A stretch of 64,000 nt of DNA from an uncultured Candidatus Saccharibacteria bacterium (GTDB lineage: Bacteria > Patescibacteriota > Saccharimonadia > Saccharimonadales > UBA4665), in NCBI GenBank assembly GCA_937892705.1, contig CALBGR010000021.1, positions 44,505 through 108,504 on the forward strand. The letters run 5' to 3'. Shown here piece by piece: positions 26,238 through 35,372 of the stretch; the stretch's first letter is position 1, and each line of letters opens with the position of its first letter. A program made the position numbers and the translations under genes. The notes under the pieces are model-generated. The model worked only from the letters and a program-made list of their open reading frames with translations. It was not told the DNA's origin and did not search any database.

Positions 26238-26293
26238 GAGTGCTAATCTTATTGTAGCATAAAAAATTAGCACTCACATGTCAAGAGTGCTAA
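26238..26293 (-). promoter_or_regulatory. dnaK promoter with CIRCE operator and extra half site
   Basis: A perfect CIRCE element (TTAGCACTC, 9 bp, GAGTGCTAA) occupies 26267-26293. On the minus strand its spacer contains TTGACA (-35), and TATGCT lies 17 bp downstream as -10, so HrcA bound here blocks the promoter. An additional half site at 26238-26246 faces the inner CIRCE arm and could form a 9-bp hairpin in the 5' leader. Confidence 0.9.
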
Positions 26294-26294
26294 T

Positions 26295-26561
26295 TTATGG
26301 CAGCGGCAATTTTTCGAGTTGACTATTCTCAAACATATGCTGTCTAAAATCGCGCCATTTTTCTTCTGTATCTACAGGGACCCGTTCTCCATACTGCTCA
26401 TGAAAAGAATGTATGTGACCATTTAAAAGTGTCCAAGGATTTGTCTGCAGTGACAATTCTGTTTGCAAACAATATGCTTTGCTCGCAAACTCCCCTAATA
26501 CTTGCGTGACCTTTACCAGATTAATTCTTTCTGCACCTGTAATCGGATACCCAAACTGCAT
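26295..26561 (-). CDS. Hypothetical protein between grpE and dnaK (88 aa)
   Basis: A small soluble protein starting MQFGYPITGAERINLVKVTQ, without membrane segments or known motifs. It is 4 bp after grpE, and its stop codon lies directly beside the dnaK CIRCE element. It is likely read from the hrcA-grpE transcript. I do not recognise the family. Confidence 0.65.
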   Translation of the reverse strand: MQFGYPITGAERINLVKVTQVLGEFASKAYCLQTELSLQTNPWTLLNGHIHSFHEQYGERVPVDTEEKWRDFRQHMFENSQLEKLPLP

Positions 26562-26565
26562 CAGA

Positions 26566-27084
26566 CTATCCTTTCTTTACTCGCACCATAGCATGACGAA
26601 TAACCTCATTGCCAAGTTTATATCCTGACTGTAGCTCCTCGCTGACAATTTCTTTATCGCCTTCACCTTCTTCCATAGAAACCGCCTCATGAAGATTCGG
26701 ATCAAACGCTGCGCCAACGGTTTTTATACGTTCTACCCCAATATCGCTAAGCGTCTTCTCAAACTGCTTCACCACACCCTGCACTCCCTGCACATAAGCA
26801 TGACTTTCTAGATCTTTTGGTATATGTTTGAGCGCTCTTTCAAAATTATCAATGACCGGCAATAGATCCTTCACCACATCCGCTTTTACAGCGGTGCGCA
26901 AGCCTATAATCTGCTGCTCATGCCTGCGGCGCAGATTCTCAGCATCAGCCCGCTCACGCTGCAATGCCTCAGTCAGCTCAGCAATCTGCGTTTCTAATGC
27001 GGTAACCTGCTCCTGTAAACGTTCATTGTTTGTAGAAGTTTTAGGTGCTTTCTTCTTTGGATTATCTTTCTTATCCTTTGTCAT
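26566..27084 (-). CDS. grpE: GrpE nucleotide exchange factor
   Basis: GrpE releases ADP from DnaK. The 172-residue protein has a basic N-terminus, a long coiled coil (LTEALQRERADAENLRRRHE), and the conserved C-terminal beta domain with GVERIKTVGAAFDPNLHEAV and VIRHAMVRVKKG. It follows hrcA on the same strand. Confidence 0.97.
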   Translation of the reverse strand: MTKDKKDNPKKKAPKTSTNNERLQEQVTALETQIAELTEALQRERADAENLRRRHEQQIIGLRTAVKADVVKDLLPVIDNFERALKHIPKDLESHAYVQGVQGVVKQFEKTLSDIGVERIKTVGAAFDPNLHEAVSMEEGEGDKEIVSEELQSGYKLGNEVIRHAMVRVKKG

Positions 27085-27172
27085 ATCGTTTCGCTTTCTT
27101 TCTCCACCTTCTCTTTTTTGTTGTTTTCAAAACTCTAATGCATTATCAAAAGGATGAGCAGCTCAGAGATCA

Positions 27173-27877
27173 TTATTCATATAATACCTTTTCCAATGCT
27201 TCACCGGCGCGTCGAACAAACGTCATCACCTCACGATAATTCTGTCTGGTTGGACCGAGTATACCAATGTAGCTACGTTCACTGTATGGACTACGAAACC
27301 GGCTAATAATCAGACTCACTCCCGCACTACGGCCAATTGGATTTTCGCTACCGATATACACACTCAGCGGTTCATTGGGAGCAGCTTCATGTAGCCACGG
27401 TTCCAGATTATCGAGTAGCTGTGCAACCTGCTGCACCTGACCTTTATGTATAAATTCCGGCTGACCAAAAAGATTTGAAAGGCCACTCATATACAACTGA
27501 TCACCAATAGTAGCCAGACCAAGGTTATGCGTAAGTTCCACTAGCGTATCTACTGCATTACGAATAGTCCGCTCCGGCAAACCACCACTTTCAACACGCA
27601 CCCTCAATGCCCGTTCAGCGCGGCTGTCACCGAGCGGCATATCCTGCTCAGTCAAATTGTTCACATAAAAACGATATCCTTTATCCGTAGGAACCCGGCC
27701 TGCACTCGTATGAGGTTGCATAATATAGCCCTGCTTTTCGAGCTCTGCCATTTCTGCCCGAATCGTTGCAGAACTGACTTTAAAAACTTTCGCAAGCAAA
27801 CTTGAACCAACTGGCGCAGCTACTTCTGCATATTGCTCAACGATCGCAAAAAGAATTTGCTTTTGTCGCTCTGTCAT
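27173..27877 (-). CDS. hrcA: HrcA heat-shock repressor
   Basis: HrcA binds CIRCE elements and represses the chaperone genes. The winged-helix domain is present (MTERQKQILFAIVEQYAEVAAPVGS, then SSATIRAEMAELEKQGYIMQPHTSAGRVPTDKGYRFY in part). The C-terminal domain is shorter than in most HrcA proteins (234 residues in total against about 340), so much of the GAF-like dimer domain seems reduced. The internal ATG is preferred: TATACT ends exactly 6 nt before it, predicting a leaderless mRNA, whereas the upstream GTG lies inside the CIRCE operator. Confidence 0.94.
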   Translation of the reverse strand: MTERQKQILFAIVEQYAEVAAPVGSSLLAKVFKVSSATIRAEMAELEKQGYIMQPHTSAGRVPTDKGYRFYVNNLTEQDMPLGDSRAERALRVRVESGGLPERTIRNAVDTLVELTHNLGLATIGDQLYMSGLSNLFGQPEFIHKGQVQQVAQLLDNLEPWLHEAAPNEPLSVYIGSENPIGRSAGVSLIISRFRSPYSERSYIGILGPTRQNYREVMTFVRRAGEALEKVLYE

Positions 27878-27883
27878 GGCCTT

Positions 27884-27921
27884 AGTATACCGCTCTAGCA
27901 CTCAAAACTCAAGAGTGCCAA
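27884..27921 (-). promoter_or_regulatory. hrcA promoter overlapped by CIRCE operator
   Basis: CTAGCACTC, 9 bp, GAGTGCCAA (27895-27921) is a CIRCE with one changed base in each arm. On the minus strand TTGAGT (-35) is 17 bp from TATACT (-10, 27889-27884), and the -35 lies inside the operator. This gives autoregulation of hrcA. Confidence 0.85.
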
Positions 27922-27925
27922 AATC

Positions 27926-28666
27926 TTAATCCATATTTTGGCGTATTATTTCAAGCAGCTTTACAGCCTGATCACGGGCCCATGCATCTTTATCGTTAAA
28001 TGTATCGTTGCCGTGAGCGATTTCATCAATCACCTGCACTGCACGTTCAAGTTCATCATTAATAATAAAGTGATAGTAGTCTATTTTTAGTGCATGTTCG
28101 AGCTCTTCAATAGCAATCTGGGTACGTTTTTTAATATCTTCTGGGTCAGGGCCATCATCGCCGTAGCGATACATTAAACGCCGACGCCACTCTTCGTACG
28201 TAGGCGGCACGATAAACACCGCTTTTACGTTGTCCGATATCGCTTTGTATTCTGTTACTCCTTGTACTTCGATATCATTGAGTGCAATTTTACCAGCTTC
28301 ATTTGCTTTTCGAACCTCTGCAACACTGGTGCCGTACACTCTATCGCCATACAGCTTAGCTTCCACATACTCCCCGGCGTCAAGCATTCGCTTGGCTTCT
28401 TCGAGACTAATAAAATGATATTCCACACCATCTCGCTCCATAACGCCATGATTCATGCGCGGCTGACGTGTGGTGTGGGATATAAATTCGCAGTATTTAC
28501 CGGTCTCAAGTAATTTCTTTTTAATGGTATCTTTGCCGGCTCCACTGATCCCCACCAGCAGCACTATCGGTGTCTTTCTGACAAGCTCGATAGTTTCTTC
28601 TGAAGGTTTGTATATTTTAAGCAATGCTGCAATATCAGCAACTACTTGGTTACCATAATTATTCAT
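27926..28666 (-). CDS. Guanylate kinase-like protein
   Basis: A guanylate kinase-type P-loop fold: Walker A LLVGISGAGKDTIKKKLLE, the nucleotide region FISHTTRQPRMNHGVMERDGVEYHFI (in which TTRxPR is the GMP site), and LNDIEVQGVTEYK. At 246 residues it is longer than standard Gmk (about 205), with a 30-residue N-terminal extension and a C-terminal helix. It could serve as the GMP kinase here. A TATAAT hexamer ends 8 nt before the ATG. It lies upstream of hrcA. Confidence 0.85.
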   Translation of the reverse strand: MNNYGNQVVADIAALLKIYKPSEETIELVRKTPIVLLVGISGAGKDTIKKKLLETGKYCEFISHTTRQPRMNHGVMERDGVEYHFISLEEAKRMLDAGEYVEAKLYGDRVYGTSVAEVRKANEAGKIALNDIEVQGVTEYKAISDNVKAVFIVPPTYEEWRRRLMYRYGDDGPDPEDIKKRTQIAIEELEHALKIDYYHFIINDELERAVQVIDEIAHGNDTFNDKDAWARDQAVKLLEIIRQNMD

Positions 28667-28798
28667 ATCCTATAATTATACTAAATCCTTCTTAAATCTT
28701 TAATATTGCGCCTCGATGCGATATACCTAGCAACCCGATTACAGAAACTTCATGTAGTGTATTGCTCCTTGTATAAAATTATGTTATAATATAAATAT

Positions 28799-29233
28799 AT
28801 GGATGCGTTAATTTTTAAAGACAAATACTTGCATTTACTTAACGAAGGTCACTTCTACCTAAACGCCCCACAAATCAACGGCACTATACAGATAAAAAAC
28901 TTCACACAACCCACGTTTCCCGATACCGCAAAACTCGTTGTAGAAAAATCCGATGACGCGCACATAACTACAACCAGAGAAGACGGCCAATCTATTAGCG
29001 CAGAATACTATCAAAGGGACGAGGTAATTCCGGTGTTTTCTGAATCGGTCTCTAGCATCGACTTAGTTCCGGTAGATCTTAAAAAACGCCTATGGACACC
29101 AAAGAAACATATTGCAGACAAAATTCACCACCCCGAGGCATTTTACGAATTTGTACACTTGATCGGTAAATTTGCAATGATCAAGCAGATAAACGCCGCA
29201 GGTATCACTCCATCCCCTATTAATCGCGCTTGA
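28799..29233 (+). CDS. Hypothetical protein, 144 aa
   Basis: A soluble protein (MDALIFKDKYLHLLNEGHFY at the start) with no known motif. A TATAAT hexamer lies 8 nt before the ATG, which supports it as a real gene. Its end overlaps the convergent lepA by 14 bp. I do not recognise the family. Confidence 0.65.
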   Translation: MDALIFKDKYLHLLNEGHFYLNAPQINGTIQIKNFTQPTFPDTAKLVVEKSDDAHITTTREDGQSISAEYYQRDEVIPVFSESVSSIDLVPVDLKKRLWTPKKHIADKIHHPEAFYEFVHLIGKFAMIKQINAAGITPSPINRA

Positions 29234-30998
29234 GCATAACGGTAAAAGCCTCGGCCGGAATTTCAACCTTACCAAATTTTTTCAGCCGCTTTTTACCGCG
29301 GGCTTGTTTGGCAAGCACCTTCTTTTTCCGCGAGACATCGCCACCGTAGAGACCACTAGTTACATCTTTGCGGTACGCTGAAATATCTTCACGGGCAATG
29401 AAACGACCGCCAATTGCCGCCTGTAAGGCAACTTGGAAATTCTGACGTGGAATAACTTCTTTCAGCTTTTTCACCGTTTCCCGTCCAAGACTTTGCGCCT
29501 CACTGCGATGCACCATCACACTTAATGCGCTCACCATTTCTCCAGCCACATAAAAGTCAAGACGTACTAAATCTTCAGCCCGATACCCAGCCAGTTCATA
29601 ATTGAATGATCCGTAACCTGAAGTAATACTTTTGAGTTGATCATAAAAATCGGTAAGCAAATTTGCAAGCGGCGCCTCAAAACTAATCAGTGCCCGTGCA
29701 TCAACGTAGCTAATATTCTTATGAATACCGCGTTTGCTTGCAATCAGCTGAATTACACCGCCAACATACTCACCAGGAACAACAATTTCACCCTTAATCC
29801 ATGGTTCACGAATTTCTTTGATTTTTGCAGGATCCGGCAGTTCACTTGCGCTTTTGATATCTAGCTCTTCACCGTTCAGCAAGCTAACCTGATAATCAGT
29901 TGAAGGATTGGTGACCACTAAATCAAGGTTGTACTCACGCTCCAGCCGCTCACGAACGATATCCATATGCAAAAGCCCCAAGAAACCAATGCGAACACCA
30001 AAGCCAAGCACTGGTGAATTCTCTGGCGCAAACTGCAACGCTGAATCACTGAGTGCAAGCTTTTCAATCGCATCTTTAAGCGGCTGGTAGTTTTCGTTAC
30101 TATCTGGGAAAAAGCCAGCATATACAAATGGTTTTACATCCTTATACCCCGGTAATGGCTTTGTAACATCTTGGCTCGCAAGTGTCACCGTATCACCTAC
30201 TTTTGCTTCACGAGTGGTTTTCAGATTAGTAACAATGTAGCCAATTTCACCAGTACGTAACGCTTCATCCGGCTGCATATCCGGCTTCAATGCGCCTACT
30301 TCCAACGCAATACCTGATGCGCCAGTCGCACACATCTTAATCTGCGAATTTTTTGCAATTTCTCCGTCAAATACCCGGACATACAAAATCACTCCACGAT
30401 AATCGTCATAATATGAATCAAAAATAAGTGCCCGTGTTTCCTTTGTTTCCGCCTGCCGTGGTGCAGGAATATCAGTGACGATTTTTTCCAGCACCTTATC
30501 GACACCCTGACCAGTCTTCGCAGAAATAAGCAAGATGTCTTCTTTGCTGCAGCCGAGCAAGTTAATAATTTCAGCACTCACCCGGTCAACTTCAGCAGCT
30601 GGCAAGTCAATTTTGTTAATAACCGGAATGATTTTTAAATCAGCCGCCATAGCCAAATACACGTTCGCGAGTGTCTGCGCTTGAATGCCCTGTGTTGCAT
30701 CAACAACCAACAATGCACCTTCACACGCTTCAAGACTGCGTGATACTTCGTAGCTAAAATCCACATGACCCGGTGTGTCAATAAGGTTTAGCTCATAGTC
30801 CTTGTATTTCATGCGCACTGGCGCAAGCTTGATGGTGATACCTTTTTCGCGCTCCAGCTCCATTTTATCGAGCAGTTGCGCTTTCATATTACGCTTATCA
30901 ACCGTACCGGTCATCTCCAGCAGACGATCAGCAAGTGTCGATTTGCCATGATCAATATGCGCAATGATACAAAAGTTCCTAATGTTCTCCAACGTCAT
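29220..30998 (-). CDS. lepA: LepA (elongation factor 4)
   Basis: This ribosomal GTPase has G1 AHIDHGKSTLADRLLE, G3 DTPGHVDFSYEV, G4 NKIDLP, and the LepA-specific C-terminal domain (KKKVLAKQARGKKRLKKFGK). At 592 residues it is complete. LepA influences translation initiation and back-translocation under ionic stress. A TATAAT hexamer ends 8 nt before the ATG, suggesting a near-leaderless mRNA. Confidence 0.97.
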   Translation of the reverse strand: MTLENIRNFCIIAHIDHGKSTLADRLLEMTGTVDKRNMKAQLLDKMELEREKGITIKLAPVRMKYKDYELNLIDTPGHVDFSYEVSRSLEACEGALLVVDATQGIQAQTLANVYLAMAADLKIIPVINKIDLPAAEVDRVSAEIINLLGCSKEDILLISAKTGQGVDKVLEKIVTDIPAPRQAETKETRALIFDSYYDDYRGVILYVRVFDGEIAKNSQIKMCATGASGIALEVGALKPDMQPDEALRTGEIGYIVTNLKTTREAKVGDTVTLASQDVTKPLPGYKDVKPFVYAGFFPDSNENYQPLKDAIEKLALSDSALQFAPENSPVLGFGVRIGFLGLLHMDIVRERLEREYNLDLVVTNPSTDYQVSLLNGEELDIKSASELPDPAKIKEIREPWIKGEIVVPGEYVGGVIQLIASKRGIHKNISYVDARALISFEAPLANLLTDFYDQLKSITSGYGSFNYELAGYRAEDLVRLDFYVAGEMVSALSVMVHRSEAQSLGRETVKKLKEVIPRQNFQVALQAAIGGRFIAREDISAYRKDVTSGLYGGDVSRKKKVLAKQARGKKRLKKFGKVEIPAEAFTVMLKRD

Positions 30999-31041
30999 TG
31001 TACTTTATTATAACAGAGGTCACAGACAGTTCGTTATTAGT

Positions 31042-32628
31042 TTATTGAATTTTTACTGGCCGAAACACCACGCGCTGTATCCATTTAAATATTGGACGCA
31101 CCTCCTCAAGACCCATCAGTGCCGATACCGCAATATGGACTACAGCGGTGACACCCGCAATAGCGAGGAACTTTGTAACCAGTGTCACAAAACCGGTATC
31201 ACCAAGGCTGAGCGGCAAGAAAGAGATCATAATGTAGCCGGCAATCACACTAAACCCTGTCGCTGAAATGATCTTTATAACACCATTGATAAATTCTCCA
31301 TCAATCAATTTACGATCCCGCGCCACCATAATAACGCCCAAAATCGCCACTTCTGCCGCAGCCACAATTGACTGTGCGATAGCTAAACCAGCTACACCAT
31401 AACTATCAGGTTGAGCTAGGTTATATGACAGCACGATATTAAACGCGATCACAAATATCGATACAACAAGCGGCGTCCAGGTATCTTTCTGCGCATAAAA
31501 CCAACGCGAAACGAGCGCATAAATTACCCGGAAAAATATTGCTGTTGTGAGAAAACCGAAAATTAATGCTATTTCAGGTGCATTTTGCGCAAACAGAATA
31601 CGAGCTAGATACGCCCGTGCAAAATAACATATCACTGCAACCGGCATAACAATCCAGATCATCACCCGAAGCACGCGGAGAAATTCTTTTCTAAACAAGT
31701 CAGGACGACCTTGTGATAATCGATTATTCATAGCTGGAAAGGCAGCTGTTGCAATCGCCGTACCGATAAGCATGATTGGCGCATTATGCAGCGTAAATGC
31801 ATTATTGTAATGACTAATTGCACCAGCTCCCAGACGGCTTGCTAGGTTTGTCTCCACAATGCTATTAATCTGGTCAACGCCTTGGTCAATCGAACGTGGC
31901 GGCAATTGCTTTAAGATAAGTCGAAAGTCAGCACTCTTCCATAGAATCCGAGGACTCCATCGAAAGCCAGTGCCATACAAACCAATAACCGCAATAAGGA
32001 GTTGCAAAATACCGCCCGCAAACGCACCGACACCAAGCCCTACTAAACCGATATTGTCTTTAAATATGAATATACTTGCAATGATACTCAGGTTGTACAC
32101 CAGCGGTGCAATTGCATAAAAGAAGAACCTGCCGAGCGTTTGCTGAACACTCATGATAATACCCGAAGCTGTAAACAATAGTGGACTGAATGCTAGAAAC
32201 CGCATGATTGTAACGGTATTTTTCAACTGTTCCGGTGATAAATCAGGCGCCACAATATAGCGAATCAGCTGTTCCGCAAACACAAAGATAATAATTCCCA
32301 CCACAATCATGACCAGCGCCAGTAAATTTAAAAGGCTGCTTGAAAGCAACCATATACCGCGTCTGTCGTTTTTAGCGAGCCGGTCTGCCAATACTGGCAT
32401 AAACGCTACCCCAAGCGCTCCAGCCGACAAAGTGAAAAATACAAAGTCAGGGATATTAAAGGCAGCAAAATATGCATCAGTACTATCAGGACCAGTAGCA
32501 GGAAAGTTGGCATTTACAAGACGGGTTCTTAATAGACCTAGTAACTGTCCTAAAAACGCCGTTGCGGCTAACAGGGCAGCAGCACCGCCAATGGAAATTT
32601 TTTTTCTAACTTTCTTCGGTGTTCGCAT
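31042..32628 (-). CDS. murJ: MurJ/MviN lipid II flippase
   Basis: The 528-residue polytopic protein has about 14 membrane helices and typical MviN motifs: GFLRTRLVNANF-like (here LGLLRTRLVNANF) near the N-terminus, YFAAFNIPDFVFFTLSAGAL, and RVIYALVSRWFYAQKDTWTP. It moves lipid II across the membrane for peptidoglycan synthesis, consistent with a walled cell and with the MurC-type ligase elsewhere in the window. Confidence 0.93.
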   Translation of the reverse strand: MRTPKKVRKKISIGGAAALLAATAFLGQLLGLLRTRLVNANFPATGPDSTDAYFAAFNIPDFVFFTLSAGALGVAFMPVLADRLAKNDRRGIWLLSSSLLNLLALVMIVVGIIIFVFAEQLIRYIVAPDLSPEQLKNTVTIMRFLAFSPLLFTASGIIMSVQQTLGRFFFYAIAPLVYNLSIIASIFIFKDNIGLVGLGVGAFAGGILQLLIAVIGLYGTGFRWSPRILWKSADFRLILKQLPPRSIDQGVDQINSIVETNLASRLGAGAISHYNNAFTLHNAPIMLIGTAIATAAFPAMNNRLSQGRPDLFRKEFLRVLRVMIWIVMPVAVICYFARAYLARILFAQNAPEIALIFGFLTTAIFFRVIYALVSRWFYAQKDTWTPLVVSIFVIAFNIVLSYNLAQPDSYGVAGLAIAQSIVAAAEVAILGVIMVARDRKLIDGEFINGVIKIISATGFSVIAGYIMISFLPLSLGDTGFVTLVTKFLAIAGVTAVVHIAVSALMGLEEVRPIFKWIQRVVFRPVKIQ

Positions 32629-32692
32629 ATAAATTCTGTCTTGCTTCCAGTATAATCCTAAGTTCCGATAGCGAACAAGTGCTAATCAGGTT

Positions 32693-35239
32693 TTATAGCT
32701 TTATTGAATCACCCTGTTTTATTTCTTGTGGTGCCTGCGTTTCTGATGGTGAGTTTTCTGCTGTTTTTGATTTGCGCCTTCGGCGTCTACGTTTCTTTGG
32801 CTTAGCAGACGGATCTTCTAGCGTAATTTCAGTCGCTGTGACAAAACCAGCTGCTGTCAGCGGCTTTTTCGGCTCTGGGTTAGTTGCAGCGGTGTTTTGC
32901 TTTTCCGATGTCGCCTTAGCAACTTTGGCTTGTTTGGACTGCGCCTGTTGAGACTGTGTATTTACTAGATAACGCTCACCCACGTAGCGCTCTACAAATT
33001 CCTTGCTTGATGCATATGCTCTTCGGGTATATTCAACAATTGTCGGCGTATGATCTTCTCCGTACGGCGGCAAATTCAAACTTGTAGCCGAAAAAGCCTG
33101 CACTTTTTCACCTTCAATTGTCATGCTCAGTACAAAATTCCTATTGTGCATATGCACAAGATCATGATCGGTAAACTTCGGCTCAAAATATTTCTGCATC
33201 GTTCGCGCATCATCGGCGCTCATACGAAATGCAACAATCGAACCAACGTTACCGAACACCGCGTCTTTTACTTCCATAGACATTTGTGCAATGTATTGAT
33301 TTGCAACTGTCAGGTTCAGACCGTACTTTCGCGCCTCTGACAAAATCGTCGCAAAACTATCAGTTGCAAAGTTCTGAAACTCGTCTACGTATAAATAAAA
33401 TGGACTACGTGCTTCAGCCGGTATATCAGCCCGGCTCATGGCAGCAAGCTGCATCTTGGTCACAAACAGCGAACCAAGCAACGATGCATTGTCCTCACCT
33501 ATTAATCCGCGGCTAAGATTCACAACAAGAATCTTGCGCTCATCCATAATTTGTCGAATATTAAAGCTGCTCTTTGGTTGACCAATAATATTGCGCACCA
33601 GCGGATTGGCAGTAAATGCACCTACTTTGTTTAGTACCGGCGCCACAGCTTCGGCAGCAAATTTATCATTCCAGCTTGCAAACTCTACTGTCCAGAAATT
33701 CCGCACTACCGGATCCTGCACATGTTTCAGCACTTCGCCACGGAATTTTTTGTCAGTCAAAATACGTGTGATATCAAGCATCGTGGAGTCTGGGTAGTCC
33801 AAGAGCGCCAAAATACTGTAGCGTAAAATATACTCTAGTCGTGGACCCCAGCTGTCAAACATACGCTTTAATACACCGACTAGCTCCGAACTGGTATGCG
33901 TTTTCAGCTTTGGGTCAACTACTTCCATAGGGTTAAAGGCTATCGGGTACTCAGTATCTGCTGGATTAAAGTACAGTACATCTTGCACCCGTTCAGCAGG
34001 AATACGGCGCAATACATTCTGCGCATAGTCACCGTGCGGATCAATTACTGCAAATCCATACGGGCTGTAAATATCAGAAATTGTTAAAAGCTCAAGTAGA
34101 CCCGACTTACCAACACCAGTTTGACCAATGATATACAAATGCCTACCACGATCACTACGCGGTAAACCAAACATCGTGTTATGACCTCGAAAGTTCGTAG
34201 TAGCAATAGGACTTATGTCGTCTCGCGGTGCTGACCCCACCACCGGCAAGTTGGCTGGCGGTTCTGCTGTTTGTGCATTTGCCCACAGGATAAATGGCGT
34301 TTCTACATTTGTATGCGGCAAATGGTATAGAGTTGCCGCCTCTTCAATATTACAAATAAAACCTTTTTTGAGTGTTCGCAGTTTGTATCTATATGGCGCC
34401 TGCGCATCTTCCGCTACACGACGCGACTCAAATCCATTAAGGTATGTCGTATTAAACTGTTTGTAGCTTGCAACGATAGACTGAATACGCAACCGAGCCT
34501 GAGTTGGCGATACGTTTCCTCGGTACACAATATTTACCTGAGTTTCAAAAGCTAACTTTTGGCTCTTTTCTTCAGCACCCTTAATACGCACCTGTTCATA
34601 ATCTGCAGGCTTATTCGCACTCCCAGCACTATGCTCAGGCGGCGTCCAGAGTGCCCCTAGCAAACCAGACATACTTGTACCACCACCGCCGCGCAAACTA
34701 GCAATGTATTTTTCACTCTTTTTATGCCAGTTCTCAGCCGCCGGACGAATTAGCATCTGAATCCAAGCCTCTTCGTCATCGTTAAATTTTGCGAGTGTCG
34801 CGGTAATCGCCGCTAAAGGATCTACCTCAAAACTCTGAAATGTTTTTATTGGCAGCGTGTCATTACTAATCAAACGAAGTTCAGTGCTTAGAACCGTGCT
34901 AAAAGCCGAATCATCATCAAGTGTTACATAATCTTCTACCTCGGAAATATGAACAGTCGGGTATTGCGCATAAATTTGTTCTTCGACAAAGTTCTTCAAA
35001 TATTCCGGCACCCACACATAAAAACCAATTCGTTTCTTTAGTACCGCTATTTCAAAACTGATTCGTTCGCGTTCTGCCGGACGAAATCTTCCTTTTGCAG
35101 GCATAGTCAAAAGGCCGTGCAAGCTGGCAAACATCTGCTCAGCGGCAAGCTCTTTTTTTTCATTCGTACGTGGTACCTGAAGCAGTAAAACTACTCCGGG
35201 TGTTTCTTGTGTTGTCGCCTGTTTCGCAAATCGTACCAT
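32693..35239 (-). CDS. Large HerA/TraG/VirB4-like ATPase
   Basis: The N-terminal half (about 1-340) is unassigned. The C-terminal half is a HerA/TraG-type ATPase with Walker A IGQTGVGKSGLLELL near residue 370, VIDPHGDYAQNVLRRIP, Walker B PFYLYVDEFQNFATDSF, and the sensor ILSEARKYGLNLTVANQYI. The last 90 residues are Lys/Pro-rich and disordered. Such proteins power DNA or protein transfer or act in DNA repair; similar genes are common in Saccharibacteria, but no T4SS genes are near. An ATG at MVRFAKQ is chosen over an upstream GTG because TATACT lies 14 nt ahead of it. Confidence 0.8.
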   Translation of the reverse strand: MVRFAKQATTQETPGVVLLLQVPRTNEKKELAAEQMFASLHGLLTMPAKGRFRPAERERISFEIAVLKKRIGFYVWVPEYLKNFVEEQIYAQYPTVHISEVEDYVTLDDDSAFSTVLSTELRLISNDTLPIKTFQSFEVDPLAAITATLAKFNDDEEAWIQMLIRPAAENWHKKSEKYIASLRGGGGTSMSGLLGALWTPPEHSAGSANKPADYEQVRIKGAEEKSQKLAFETQVNIVYRGNVSPTQARLRIQSIVASYKQFNTTYLNGFESRRVAEDAQAPYRYKLRTLKKGFICNIEEAATLYHLPHTNVETPFILWANAQTAEPPANLPVVGSAPRDDISPIATTNFRGHNTMFGLPRSDRGRHLYIIGQTGVGKSGLLELLTISDIYSPYGFAVIDPHGDYAQNVLRRIPAERVQDVLYFNPADTEYPIAFNPMEVVDPKLKTHTSSELVGVLKRMFDSWGPRLEYILRYSILALLDYPDSTMLDITRILTDKKFRGEVLKHVQDPVVRNFWTVEFASWNDKFAAEAVAPVLNKVGAFTANPLVRNIIGQPKSSFNIRQIMDERKILVVNLSRGLIGEDNASLLGSLFVTKMQLAAMSRADIPAEARSPFYLYVDEFQNFATDSFATILSEARKYGLNLTVANQYIAQMSMEVKDAVFGNVGSIVAFRMSADDARTMQKYFEPKFTDHDLVHMHNRNFVLSMTIEGEKVQAFSATSLNLPPYGEDHTPTIVEYTRRAYASSKEFVERYVGERYLVNTQSQQAQSKQAKVAKATSEKQNTAATNPEPKKPLTAAGFVTATEITLEDPSAKPKKRRRRRRKSKTAENSPSETQAPQEIKQGDSIKL

Positions 35240-35372
35240 ATATAAACCCACGCAGTATAAATGCGGTTATACTTATTGTCGCATTTTTATAAGGTGAAAT
35301 ATAGTCTTTTTGTTAAAAGACTTGCGCACCCTTGCCTTACATTATAGTGAGTCGCGCCAGTAGCACCTAGCA

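Noticed and set aside
32693..35239. Part of a type IV secretion system
   Set aside because: The ATPase is alone; no VirB or relaxase genes are nearby, so only the ATPase family was called.
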